DNA of 64,000 nucleotides. Source: Sulfurospirillum cavolei. Its GTDB lineage: Bacteria > Campylobacterota > Campylobacteria > Campylobacterales > Sulfurospirillaceae. The stretch is taken from NCBI RefSeq assembly GCF_000813325.1, contig NZ_BBQE01000006.1. One strand, written 5' to 3'. The position numbers were made by a program, and so were the translations under genes. Below, one piece after another: positions 43,922-51,960 of the stretch. The notes beneath the pieces are model-generated. The model worked only from the letters and a program-made list of their open reading frames with translations. It searched no databases and was not told the DNA's origin. The stretch's first letter is position 1; every line of letters begins with the position of its first letter.

Positions 43922-45160
43922 TTAAAATTTATACGCGGCTTTAAATCGAAATTCGTTGGTATCTTTAGCACCGCTGTCGGCACTAAGGTCTTCATACTGC
44001 GCTTCTAACACGAAGCCTTTGAGTGCACCCTCGAAAGCATAGCTGGCGTAAAAATCTAAAGTGTTATAATCTTTACTTTTAGCACCCGCTGCTTGAGGAA
44101 GATCGACGCTAACGTAGCGTGCACCGATTTTAGCTTGTGCATTGATGGCGTAATTCGTATCGATTGCATACGCTTTGGCATCCGCGCTGTAATTACCGCT
44201 ACCGATCACGTTAGCCGTATAGATAATATCCGATCCGCTTCCCACGCCCGCGTTACCGCTGGTTGCGATCGTGTCGGCATTACCGTCTTTATCGACTTTC
44301 GTATACGCAACATAGGTATTAAGGCCGCTAAAGCCGATGCTGGCTTTTAAACCGTAAAATCCGGAATCTTCCCTGCTCATCGCGTTGTCAAAGTTGATCA
44401 CGTCATACTGTCCTGAAAAGCCGTACGCAAAATCGCCTGCTTTTCCGGCATACGCAAGTTCGGCATAATAGACGTCTTCTTCATCCGTAACTTCCGCCCA
44501 TTGTCCCGTAACCGTTAAACCGGGGATCGATTTGTTGATCGCCAATAAAGTGTACGCACCATCACCTTTTTGTCCGACTTGCGCAAATTCAGGCACGCCC
44601 GTCTCAGATGAGCTGGTTTGCGTTAAGGTACGGTTTTGGTATTTGTCGACGTATCCGGCAACTAAAGTGGTTTGCGGAAGATCGGTATTGACGATCGTAG
44701 CACCTTCAAACGATTGTTTAATCATACGAGAACCGCTTCCGGCAACCAACGGCGTAGAGATAAATTGGCGACCGATTTTTGCGGTTGTTTGACCGATCGT
44801 GTATTGTAAATAAGCTTCGGAAAGAACGGCACCTGAACCGTATTCGTCACCTTTAAATAAGTTTTTAGCGTCCTTGTCGGCAAACGGAGCAAAGTTGGAT
44901 TGCATCGTCGCTCCGAATTTAAATCCGTACAAAGAATCGCTCACGTAACCAAGAACGACGCCCGTATTGAAAATGGAAGCATTTCCTTTTTTAGCCGTAC
45001 CCGTATTGGCATCGCCCGTATCTCTATCGAAGTAGTACGCGCGAAGTTCTCCGCTCACTTTACCGTTTTTAAAAGCGTCGGCTAAGGTATCCGCCGCAAA
45101 TGAGCCGGACGTAAGTCCTGCAACTACGATTGCCGCCAAGCTAAGTTTAGCTAATTTCAT
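43922..45160 (-). CDS. Outer-membrane porin (OprD-like, Campylobacterota type)
   Basis: 412 residues with a signal peptide (MKLAKLSLAAIVVAGLTSGSFA). The mature protein has alternating beta-strand patterns (GELRAYYFDRDTGDA, YLQYTIGQTTAKIGRQFIS, ending NEFRFKAAYKF). The aromatic C-terminus (Phe) is typical of outer-membrane barrels. The RQFISTPLVAGSGSRMI segment is typical of the OprD-like porins of this phylum. A good GCAGGAG ribosome site precedes the ATG. An 18-bp palindrome lies 164 bp upstream. Confidence 0.85.
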   Translation of the reverse strand: MKLAKLSLAAIVVAGLTSGSFAADTLADAFKNGKVSGELRAYYFDRDTGDANTGTAKKGNASIFNTGVVLGYVSDSLYGFKFGATMQSNFAPFADKDAKNLFKGDEYGSGAVLSEAYLQYTIGQTTAKIGRQFISTPLVAGSGSRMIKQSFEGATIVNTDLPQTTLVAGYVDKYQNRTLTQTSSSETGVPEFAQVGQKGDGAYTLLAINKSIPGLTVTGQWAEVTDEEDVYYAELAYAGKAGDFAYGFSGQYDVINFDNAMSREDSGFYGLKASIGFSGLNTYVAYTKVDKDGNADTIATSGNAGVGSGSDIIYTANVIGSGNYSADAKAYAIDTNYAINAQAKIGARYVSVDLPQAAGAKSKDYNTLDFYASYAFEGALKGFVLEAQYEDLSADSGAKDTNEFRFKAAYKF

Positions 45161-45323
45161 CTATTTTCTCCTGCTGATTTTATGAAAAGGCACGATGAGT
45201 TTAGCAAAAGCAAAAAGGCATCACAACCGTATTTTTAAGCGTTTTTTCAGATTATGATCGTTTGGTAATCAAACCGTAACGAAGCTGTAACCATTGGTTA
45301 AAAAGAGGAAATTGAGACGTTTT

Positions 45324-45341
45324 TATTACCGATCGGTAATA
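45324..45341. promoter_or_regulatory. 18-bp perfect palindrome of TetR-operator form upstream of the porin
   Basis: TATTACCGATCGGTAATA is a perfect palindrome with the ACCG-N2-CGGT core common to TetR-family operators. It lies between the small Cys/Lys-rich gene and the porin. No TetR gene is visible in this window. It may control the porin. Confidence 0.5.
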
Positions 45342-45401
45342 CGTTAAAAGGCGATACGAGGAGTTTTTTTCAAACCTTCGTATCGCAAAAGAGGCTAAAA
45401 A

Positions 45402-45509
45402 CTATTTTTTAGCGCACGGTTTTTTCGTACCGCAGGTTTTAGAAGAAGCCGGTTTCTCAACTTTTGTCTCTTCACTGACTGATTTAGCCGCAGGTTTTTT
45501 GCATGCCAT
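45402..45509 (-). CDS. 35-residue Cys/Lys-rich small protein
   Basis: From the ATG at 45509, right after TTAAGGAGACAAAC, a near-ideal ribosome site. The protein runs MACKKPAAKSVSEETKVE, then CGTKKPCAKK at the end: three Cys, ten Lys, no membrane segment. The same frame extends upstream but without a better start. Function unknown; it could bind a metal or a nucleic acid, which is only a guess from composition. Confidence 0.6.
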   Translation of the reverse strand: MACKKPAAKSVSEETKVEKPASSKTCGTKKPCAKK

Positions 45510-45591
45510 GTTTGTCTCCTTAAAAGATTGGATAGTGAAAGTATACTCCCATCGTGAAACAAAAATCGCTAAAAATAAACTAAAACCGTTG

Positions 45592-46536
45592 TCAATGCTT
45601 ATGGGATTTTCGTTTGGCTTTTGCCAAGGTGATGAGAATAACCGCACCGATAATCAGCGTTGTTGCAAGAAGTGAGCGTAAAGAGAGCACTTCATCTGCA
45701 AAGAAGTAGCCCAAAAACAAGGCAACCATCGGATTGACGAAAGCATACGTGGAGGCAAGATAAGGCGAGACGTTTTTTAAGAGCCAGACATAGGTGCTGT
45801 AGCCCACCAATGAGCCGATAAAAACCAAATACGCAAAAGCCCATAACGAGCGCAAAGAGAGTGTTTCGGAATGAAACTGCTGCCATTCGCCAAAGAGCGT
45901 AGCGACGATGATAAGCACAAGCCCGCCTGAGATCATCTGCATGGCGGTCGAGAGCATCACGGATGTCGGTAAGATCGCTTTTTGAGAATAGATCGAGCCT
46001 AATGACCACAAAATCGCCGCTAAAAGCGTCAACACGAGTCCAAGCGTATCAAAGTGAAGATTGGCTTGCTCTGAGGGTAACATCAACATAACCACTCCGA
46101 TAAAGCCGATGAACGTTCCAATTAACGTGCTTCTATTAGGTCTGGTTTGAATCTTTAAGCACCAAGCGATCGCAATCATCCACAATGGCACCGTTGCGAT
46201 CACAATCGCGGCAATCGAAGAAGGAATCGTTTTTTCAGCCATTACCACAAGCCCATTTCCACCCAAAAGCAGTAGCGTGCCGATAATCGTGGTATCTCTC
46301 CACTCGATCAGTCGTGGACGCTTTTTTTCTTTGTACGCAACAAAACCATACAAAAGTGCTCCTGCGATAAGAAAGCGAATCCCCGCCATTAAAAAAGGCG
46401 GAAAGGTTTCAATTGCAATTTTAATCCCCAAATAGGTACTTCCCCACACGATATACACCGCCAACAACGCCACGACAATACTAAGGCTTTTTCGATGTTT
46501 GGTTAAAAAATTTTCGTTTACATGTAAAGTGTTCAT
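45592..46536 (-). CDS. EamA-family drug/metabolite transporter
   Basis: 314 residues from the ATG at 46536 (AAGGAAAAGGGC upstream); the longer frame to 46620 has no better start. About ten membrane helices in two repeats of the EamA/RhaT fold: YIVWGSTYLGIKIAIETFPPFLMAGIRFLIAGALL begins the first, GSIYSQKAILPTSVMLSTAMQMISGG the second. It exports small metabolites; substrate unknown. The 5' end contains a TTACATGTAA read as LHV. Confidence 0.85.
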   Translation of the reverse strand: MNTLHVNENFLTKHRKSLSIVVALLAVYIVWGSTYLGIKIAIETFPPFLMAGIRFLIAGALLYGFVAYKEKKRPRLIEWRDTTIIGTLLLLGGNGLVVMAEKTIPSSIAAIVIATVPLWMIAIAWCLKIQTRPNRSTLIGTFIGFIGVVMLMLPSEQANLHFDTLGLVLTLLAAILWSLGSIYSQKAILPTSVMLSTAMQMISGGLVLIIVATLFGEWQQFHSETLSLRSLWAFAYLVFIGSLVGYSTYVWLLKNVSPYLASTYAFVNPMVALFLGYFFADEVLSLRSLLATTLIIGAVILITLAKAKRKSHKH

Positions 46537-46631
46537 GCCCTTTTCCTTGGTGTGTTTGGTGATGTATCCGTGTTCTAGTTTGGCTCGAAAGGGTTTCAAC
46601 GAGTCGTTTGAAGAGATCAAGAATCAAAAGG

Positions 46632-46708
46632 TGGTGTCCCCAGCGCGATTCGAACGCACGGCCTTCAAATTAGGAATTTGATGCTCTATCCTGCTGAGCT
46701 ATGGGGAC
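46632..46708 (-). tRNA. tRNA-Arg (anticodon CCT)
   Basis: Minus-strand cloverleaf: acceptor GTCCCCA/TGGGGAC, D-stem GCTC/GAGC, anticodon stem TCAAA/TTTGA with loop TTCCTAA (anticodon CCT, reading AGG), T-loop TTCGAAT and an encoded 3' CCA at 46632-46634. This is the complete copy. Its 5' part (46647-46709) is repeated at 51961-52023, so it marks one end of an integrated element. Confidence 0.93.
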
Positions 46709-46709
46709 A
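46647..46709. repeat. 63-bp direct repeat, left attachment site of the integrated element
   Basis: Identical over 63 bp to 51961-52023. It spans the tRNA-Arg from its 5' end to the T-loop, plus one base upstream. Confidence 0.9.
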
Positions 46710-46819
46710 CTAAACATAAACATCTTGACAAAGCTCTATTTATAGGGCTTTAAAAGTATCTTAACTTTTAAGTAAGTACTTTCAAGATGATTGCTAAATG
46801 TGTGAAGAAATAGCTATTT

Positions 46820-46849
46820 TTTGTACCATTTTGTACTCGTAATTTGTAC
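46820..46849 (+). repeat. Three TTTGTAC repeats, candidate integrase arm sites (left)
   Basis: TTTGTAC at 46820-46826, 46830-46836 and 46843-46849; the last two extend to TTTGTACTCG. The same heptamer occurs twice at the right end (51911 and 51924) in the same orientation. Confidence 0.5.
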
Positions 46850-46983
46850 TCGTGAATTATAACAAAAACTTACTTAGTGAAAATAAAAGTGAGTGATGCA
46901 AATAATATTTTAACTATTAGGAAGTTGTATCGCATTACATATGTTCGGAGCTAATGGGGTCTTATTTTTGGATAAATACTAAT

Positions 46984-47223
46984 CTATTTGTAAGGCTTTA
47001 AAAGATCACAAATATCTACTTCAAGAATATGAGCAATTTTAATGAGATGCTCAATATTGAAATGTCTTTTCTTATAAAATCGTTCTGCACTAGCAACTAT
47101 GGAAACACTTTTGTGACCAAGTTTTAATGATAATTCTAATTGACTGATATTCTTTGCTTTTCTAAGTTCGGCAATATTTTTACCAATCTGCTGATGAACT
47201 TTATCAATATCTAACTCTTCCAT
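46984..47223 (-). CDS. XRE-family transcriptional regulator
   Basis: A 79-residue Cro/CI-type DNA-binding protein: IGKNIAELRKAKNISQLELSLKLGHKSVSIVASAERF is the helix-turn-helix, followed by HFNIEHLIKIAHILEVDICDLL, the typical C-terminal helices. It is the only regulator in the element. A copy of ACCTAGyyCTATAGA lies only 4-18 bp before its start codon, and a second one upstream, which suggests autorepression. It is divergent from the outer-membrane barrel gene. Confidence 0.88.
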   Translation of the reverse strand: MEELDIDKVHQQIGKNIAELRKAKNISQLELSLKLGHKSVSIVASAERFYKKRHFNIEHLIKIAHILEVDICDLLKPYK

Positions 47224-47226
47224 TAT

Positions 47227-47311
47227 ACCTAGCCCTATAGAACTTATTTGTTCAAAAGGTTAGCTAGAGTAATATTCTTTATCAATCGCTTATAGAACCT
47301 AGTTCTATAGA
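47227..47311. promoter_or_regulatory. XRE operator region: two ACCTAGyyCTATAGA boxes
   Basis: Boxes at 47227-47241 and 47297-47311 differ only at two central bases. The second lies within the perfect palindrome TATAGAACCTAGTTCTATA (47291-47309). The region separates the XRE gene from the divergent barrel gene, so the repressor could control both. Confidence 0.6.
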
Positions 47312-47381
47312 GCTTTTAAGTAAGAAAGTCATAAAATAAATTAAAGATATTTTATTATCTAAAAACTTCTAAAGGATTGTT

Positions 47382-47936
47382 ATGAAAAAAAGTGTTGCTA
47401 TAGCATCTTTAATGCTGTTGATTGGATCAAGTGCTTTTGCAGGAAAACCAGGAGACATGGCAGTAGGATTTGAATTTGGTGGACTAAAAAGTGATGCAAC
47501 AGCATCGGTAGATGGTATATCATCTGATGCTGATATAAGCACAACATACGAAGCAATAAGAGCTGGTAAATACTATGATTTCGGTCGTATAGGTTTAAAT
47601 GGTGGGCTTATCAACAAAGATGAAGGCACTGATGGAAAATTTATTGGTGTAAATTATGATTACATGTTTTACAACAAATCACAATTTACCCCTTTTATCG
47701 GTGCTTCAATAGCTTATAATTGGAATGAAGCAAACTATGATATTAAACATGACGGTTGGATGTTTGGGCCAGAAGTTGGTGTAGTTTATGATATTTCTAA
47801 TAAAGTTGAACTTGAACTTGGAGCTAGGTACTTAAAGAGCACTGTAGAAGGTTCAAAAAATGTTCTTGGGCATAATGTTAAAGTTGATGTTGATAGTTCG
47901 GTGCAGTATTATATTGCTGTTAGTTACAAATTCTAA
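47382..47936 (+). CDS. Small outer-membrane beta-barrel protein
   Basis: 184 residues with a signal peptide (MKKSVAIASLMLLIGSSAFA). The mature ~163 residues have the alternating strands of an 8-stranded barrel and end in YYIAVSYKF, a C-terminal Phe as expected for the BAM machinery. WMFGPEVGVVYDISNKVELELGARYL is a strand-turn-strand unit. AT-rich, with an AAAGGATTGTT ribosome site. As cargo of a mobile element it could alter the surface, for example against phages; this is a guess. Confidence 0.75.
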   Translation: MKKSVAIASLMLLIGSSAFAGKPGDMAVGFEFGGLKSDATASVDGISSDADISTTYEAIRAGKYYDFGRIGLNGGLINKDEGTDGKFIGVNYDYMFYNKSQFTPFIGASIAYNWNEANYDIKHDGWMFGPEVGVVYDISNKVELELGARYLKSTVEGSKNVLGHNVKVDVDSSVQYYIAVSYKF

Positions 47937-47948
47937 TTACCGCAATAG

Positions 47949-47980
47949 AATAAGCCATCGATTTAGACCGATGGCTTATT
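47949..47980. terminator. Bidirectional terminator after the barrel gene
   Basis: Perfect 12-bp inverted repeat AATAAGCCATCG / CGATGGCTTATT with an 8-nt loop (47961-47968), placed between convergent genes that end at 47936 and 47982. Confidence 0.8.
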
Positions 47981-47981
47981 A

Positions 47982-48473
47982 TCAAGCTACCTTTGCTTCC
48001 AAGTGATTTAACACAAAATAGTTAATAACCGAGCCAAACAACACCTCAATGGCTCGTTTTAATGCTCTAGTCTCTGCCCTTGCCGTACAAAAATGAAGTC
48101 CACCACCACCTCTTAGCTCACTTATCTCACAAATACCTAATCCCGAAGATGAGCGGATGAGATCACCCACGTTGACCGTTAATGTACCTTCAATCTTTGA
48201 GTACGTATCTCGAACATCTGTTTTGGTCAAACGCCATTCATAACTAATGGGAAGTGAAGAGAGAATCTTAATGAGTCCATCCCGTTTGGCTTCATAAATG
48301 CCATTGATCAGTACAAAGTCATGTGGACGTAAAAGCCTAAGTACCTGTTTCTTTGTTGCCATCAATAAAGCTTCATCAGTGGATGAAAGTACCTCACCTG
48401 TACTTGCATTGTAAGTAAGCGTATCGTTGCTTGTCTCCTTAGATAAAATTGCAAAGTCTTTTAGCTTTCCCAT
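47982..48473 (-). CDS. Unknown protein, possibly related to phage single-strand annealing proteins
   Basis: About 163 residues from the ATG at 48473, which follows the upstream stop by one base with GAGG in reach; earlier in-frame starts lie inside that gene. No signal peptide. The segment CTARAETRALKRAIEVLFGSVINYFVLNHLE resembles the ATRAETRA-type helix of some Rad52/ERF-like annealing proteins. IYEAKRDGLIKILSSLPISYEW also fits that style (a residue to pair single strands). The link is weak and needs a structure comparison. Confidence 0.35.
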   Translation of the reverse strand: MGKLKDFAILSKETSNDTLTYNASTGEVLSSTDEALLMATKKQVLRLLRPHDFVLINGIYEAKRDGLIKILSSLPISYEWRLTKTDVRDTYSKIEGTLTVNVGDLIRSSSGLGICEISELRGGGGLHFCTARAETRALKRAIEVLFGSVINYFVLNHLEAKVA

Positions 48474-48474
48474 C

Positions 48475-49053
48475 TTAAGCAACCTCTTCATAACTAAGTC
48501 CATCACCCTGCGTATGAGTGGCACTACTTCTTCGTTTGTTGATTTTCAAACGTTTATGACCTTCTATTCGAATAAGCTCAATGGTAGAATGAGCAGAGAT
48601 GAGATCAACATAATCACCTGCCTTGTATGCTTCTAGCACAGCATCGTAATCAAGGATTGTTTTATAAAATCCTGCTTGAATCAGTGCTTCTTCATTCGTA
48701 ACTGTCAATTGTAACTTGCTTGTTGGTACACTGTGATGCACTGTAATAGAGCTGTATTTAAGCCCTTCTAAGCGGTCAATTCCGTACTTTTCAAACACTT
48801 CTGCACCAAGACTAAGAGCTAAAGCTTTCGCTTCTTTTAGAGCATTTTTGATCTCCCTACACTCCAATAGTTGCGTTTCTACAGAGGCTATTTTCATATC
48901 TAAGGCATCAAAGCACGATGCGATGATGTCAGCCTTGTAAGTATAGTCGTTTGAGCTTTCTAGCACCTCTTGAAGCTTTGCAATGAGCCATTCTTTATTT
49001 GACGGACTTGTCGTTTCAATGTCTCGTTCAAGTTGGTAACGTACTGTTTTCAT
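48475..49053 (-). CDS. Siphovirus Gp157-like protein
   Basis: 192 residues. An N-terminal helical region (LIAKLQEVLESSNDYTYKADIIASCFDALDMKIASVETQLLECREIKNALKEAKALALSLG) is followed by KYSSITVHHSVPTSKLQLTVTNEEALIQAGFY. This pattern, helices and then a short beta section with a 'tx(x)g...s...' strand, resembles the Gp157 family of phages, whose genes often sit beside recombination genes. Function unknown. It ends one base before the annealing-like gene. Confidence 0.45.
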   Translation of the reverse strand: MKTVRYQLERDIETTSPSNKEWLIAKLQEVLESSNDYTYKADIIASCFDALDMKIASVETQLLECREIKNALKEAKALALSLGAEVFEKYGIDRLEGLKYSSITVHHSVPTSKLQLTVTNEEALIQAGFYKTILDYDAVLEAYKAGDYVDLISAHSTIELIRIEGHKRLKINKRRSSATHTQGDGLSYEEVA

Positions 49054-49063
49054 GAGATTTCCT

Positions 49064-49357
49064 TTAGAGTAATTCTTGCAGTTTTACAGGAGTGAAATAA
49101 AGATCACGCTCCACCTTTAAACCTAATGCACCTCTAACGCACTCAAGCTCATCTAAACTAAAATAGCCAAGCTCCTTTTCAAAGCCATCCACCAAGCCAA
49201 AGAACAAACGCTCAGTTGGATCGTACTCTGTGGCATACCACGTCCAATTTGAATCAGGCGTAAAGAATTTAACTAAGGCGATTGCTTCATAACCTAAGCC
49301 GTCGTTGGCATACAAAGGTGGTAGCTTAGTTTCAATCATTTTAGGTAGTAATTTCAT
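49064..49357 (-). CDS. DUF2958-family protein
   Basis: 97 residues that match the family closely: MKLLPKMIETKLPPLYANDGLGYEAIALVKFFTPDSNWTWYATEYD, then LFFGLVDGFEKELGYFSLDELECVRG. DUF2958 genes are common on conjugative plasmids and integrated elements, with no known function. Overlaps the upstream gene by 4 bp (ATGA). Confidence 0.85.
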   Translation of the reverse strand: MKLLPKMIETKLPPLYANDGLGYEAIALVKFFTPDSNWTWYATEYDPTERLFFGLVDGFEKELGYFSLDELECVRGALGLKVERDLYFTPVKLQELL

Positions 49358-49656
49358 ATGACACCGCCTAAACTAATGTAGTTTTCATTATTGGCATGAT
49401 CGATTAAGCCTCGAACTTTAAGTACGTGGTAGTAATCACCTTGGATGATTTCATCGAAGCTCAAATCAGCAAGATCAAGCCCAAATTTTGCTATGATTGC
49501 TTCAAAGGTACTTCGGTATCTAGCAATACTGGAAGGTGCTCCAACACCTTTCTCTACCTCTTTCTCTTCTTTCTCGTAATACCCAAACATTGCATCTAAG
49601 TATTGATCAAGCGTTTCACCTTGTGTGGGTGCATACCCTGACATCGTTGCATTCAT
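49354..49656 (-). CDS. Hypothetical element protein
   Basis: 100 residues, acidic, no signal peptide: a Gln/Tyr-rich N-terminus, then KEVEKGVGAPSSIARYRSTFEAIIAKFGLDLADLSFDEIIQGDYY. I recognise no family. An AAGGAG site 5 bp before the ATG is ideal. It heads the four-gene minus-strand unit, so its promoter must lie in the non-coding stretch upstream. Confidence 0.6.
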   Translation of the reverse strand: MNATMSGYAPTQGETLDQYLDAMFGYYEKEEKEVEKGVGAPSSIARYRSTFEAIIAKFGLDLADLSFDEIIQGDYYHVLKVRGLIDHANNENYISLGGVI

Positions 49657-50395
49657 GACTACTCCTTGTTAGTTTTGATGAAGAGAAGATCACATGCGTT
49701 AACTTCTATTCTCATACCTAAAAAGAAACATTCATTTTCTAGAAATACTTGTTAACGCTACCTAGTGGGGGGACACTATATTTTGAAATCCTTGAGCCAT
49801 CAACAATGAACCTCGACACTTGGAATTATTTTCTACACATGAGGCTTGTGATGCTACCACTTTAGATAGGGAGATTAGATAATACAACAGTTGAAAATGT
49901 AGGTTCACGTAGGTTGTAAAAAGTGGAATGATTGTAGGTTTTTAAGAGGTTAGTAATTTGATGGTGGTTTATGAAGTTTGTGTGCAGAGCTTGAGGTACG
50001 AAACCTTAACGGTTTCGACTTCCTCTACCGCAATAAAAAGTGAACCACTCCTTCACGTCCTCGGACTACGTTTCACTTCGTCCTGCGTGTTCAGTCGTGA
50101 TAACTTTTTATTGTGATAATCGGAAAATTTGTAGGTTATAGCATATGCTAGTTTTGCTTTTCTAAAAATTTTTTGTCAATCTTTAGAAATTAAATATAAA
50201 GAATAGACGCGATAGAATACACAAGAAAATTTATGAAATATTTTTATCTAAATTGCAAATTTGTATTATATATTTAATTATAGTGCAAAATTACTATTTA
50301 ATGGTACTTTTGAAGCATTTTTTTATATAGTTTTTATATAAAATTAATCATTTTTTATATCATTATTATAGATTTTATTAAAAGGGCATCTATTT
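49657..50395. other. 739-bp non-coding stretch with iteron-like repeats and a structured segment
   Basis: No credible gene. Four copies of GTAGGTT in one orientation: 49899, 49909, 49934 and 50131. A hairpin CGAAACC/GGTTTCG lies at 49999-50017. A longer inverted repeat has arms CAATAAAAAGT (50031-50041) and ACTTTTTATTG (50103-50113) around a 61-nt interior that is clearly more GC-rich than its surroundings. 50150-50395 is very AT-rich. The pattern fits a replication origin or a structured RNA of the element. Confidence 0.55.
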
Positions 50396-50878
50396 ATGGA
50401 TGATGAAAGTATAACAAGAACAATTGAATCTTTGATGACCAATGAAGAATTAAATGTGCAAGTGACACGAAAGAGGAAAGCTTCTACCCCTCCTTACTCA
50501 ACAATTGGCAATGGTCGTACAACAAAAGAATACAAAGATGCTCCTGTCGTTGATGCCTTTCGAGTAATTGGTCAATTATCACCACAACAGTTAGAAATAT
50601 TTCTTTATTTTAGAGATGTAATAGTGGAAAATGCTTTATACCATCGTAATACAAAAACAAGGAATGATCAACCTAATCATGTGACACTGTCTCGTTCATC
50701 TGAAAACCATGCAGAGAAACAGATCAAAACACTTTTAGGACAAAATAACAATAGTGCTAGACTCCAAAAAATGAATATCATCAAAAAGATTCGAGTCGGA
50801 GTTTATATGGTTAATCCTTATTTACTAATACCTAGCGACAACTTTGCAGAAGTAGCTAAACAATGGAATGAGCTTTAA
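50396..50878 (+). CDS. RepL-like plasmid replication protein (tentative)
   Basis: 160 residues. An unstructured, charged N-terminus (about 1-50) is followed by a helical, winged-helix-like part: LSPQQLEIFLYFRDVIVEN, TLSRSSENHAEKQIKTLL and IIKKIRVGVYMVNPYLLIPS. The 'GVYMVNP' strand near the C-terminus is typical of the RepL group of replication initiators. It lies directly downstream of iteron-like repeats, and of an AAAAGGGC ribosome site. An alternative is a regulator of the element. Confidence 0.4.
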   Translation: MDDESITRTIESLMTNEELNVQVTRKRKASTPPYSTIGNGRTTKEYKDAPVVDAFRVIGQLSPQQLEIFLYFRDVIVENALYHRNTKTRNDQPNHVTLSRSSENHAEKQIKTLLGQNNNSARLQKMNIIKKIRVGVYMVNPYLLIPSDNFAEVAKQWNEL

Positions 50879-50887
50879 ATAACTTAT

Positions 50888-51910
50888 TTATCCTCCAGTC
50901 AATAAATTCTGTATGCTTGTTGTAACCATTGTTGCACTTGAATCTTTCAGCCTACTGTACCGCTTTACCATAGCTGTAGTAGTATGTCCTAGTGCTTTCG
51001 CTATGTATTCTTCTGAAAATCCTTCATTGATTGCTAAACACCCTAACATATGTCTAAGATCATGAAACCTCATGTTATCAAGCTGATTATTTTTTAGAAA
51101 TTTTTTCCAACGTTTCTGAAAATAGTACAGTGGTTTACCATTTTCATTAATGTGAACAAATTCACTTTCACGAGATAATAGTTCCAAAATTTCAATATGC
51201 TCATCCATCAATGAGTAACTAACTAATCTTCGTGCTTTGTTGTTTTCAGGTCGAATAAAATAACGCTGATTTTTTAAGTCAAGATCACTCCATTTCAGAT
51301 AAGCTATTTCAGCCTTCCTTCTGCCTTGTACGCCAAATAAGAATATGGAACGGTAAATTAGATCAGGATAGTTTAAAATTGCTTTGTAGAGCCTTCTAGC
51401 ATCATCAATGTGGATGTCAAAATAAACTGTGTTATCAAACTTTGGTATTTCAATTTTTCGTGCAATATTTTCAACCTTAGCTATTGAATAAATGTCAATC
51501 AACAGTCGCTTAATTTGAAACATCGAAGCAGGTGAAAACTGATTATTTAACCCTTGATTGATAATTGCTTGTAAGTCATCTATTTTTAGAGAATTGATTG
51601 TGTGCTTAGATATTACAGCAAGATGCTTAAAGAGAGAATTGGAGTTTTTTTCAAATCTTGAGTACATGAAATGCTTTTTTTGATTCACCATTTTTCTAAA
51701 AAGCACTTCAATAGTTTCATCATTAGTATTTAGAGAATTTTGTTCAATTTGTTCTCGCATACTTAGGGCTATTTTATTTGCTTCTTTATGGGATAACCCT
51801 ACTGAAACTTTACGTTTAAATGGCTTACCATTTTTCATAAATCGGATGTAGTGATGAAGAGTACCTTGACGTTGTTCGTAGTAAAGATTTTCGTACTTAG
51901 TTGCAAGCAT
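50888..51910 (-). CDS. Tyrosine-type site-specific integrase
   Basis: 340 residues. The N-terminal part is a SAM-like arm/core-binding region. The catalytic domain shows Arg in FLFGVQGRRKAEIAYLKWSDLD, then HDLRHMLGCLAINEGFSEEYIAKALGHTTTAMVKRYSRL with HxxR, His and the Tyr nucleophile. All active-site residues are present. It lies 51 bp from the right direct repeat and is oriented into the element, so it is the element's own recombinase. TTTGTAC repeats lie directly upstream. Confidence 0.93.
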   Translation of the reverse strand: MLATKYENLYYEQRQGTLHHYIRFMKNGKPFKRKVSVGLSHKEANKIALSMREQIEQNSLNTNDETIEVLFRKMVNQKKHFMYSRFEKNSNSLFKHLAVISKHTINSLKIDDLQAIINQGLNNQFSPASMFQIKRLLIDIYSIAKVENIARKIEIPKFDNTVYFDIHIDDARRLYKAILNYPDLIYRSIFLFGVQGRRKAEIAYLKWSDLDLKNQRYFIRPENNKARRLVSYSLMDEHIEILELLSRESEFVHINENGKPLYYFQKRWKKFLKNNQLDNMRFHDLRHMLGCLAINEGFSEEYIAKALGHTTTAMVKRYSRLKDSSATMVTTSIQNLLTGG

Positions 51911-51930
51911 TTTGTACCTCGCATTTGTAC
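51911..51930 (+). repeat. Two TTTGTAC repeats, candidate integrase arm sites (right)
   Basis: TTTGTAC at 51911-51917 and 51924-51930, immediately upstream of the integrase start and 31 bp from the right direct repeat. Confidence 0.5.
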
Positions 51931-51960
51931 TCGGATTTTACGAGATACGATGTACACGAG

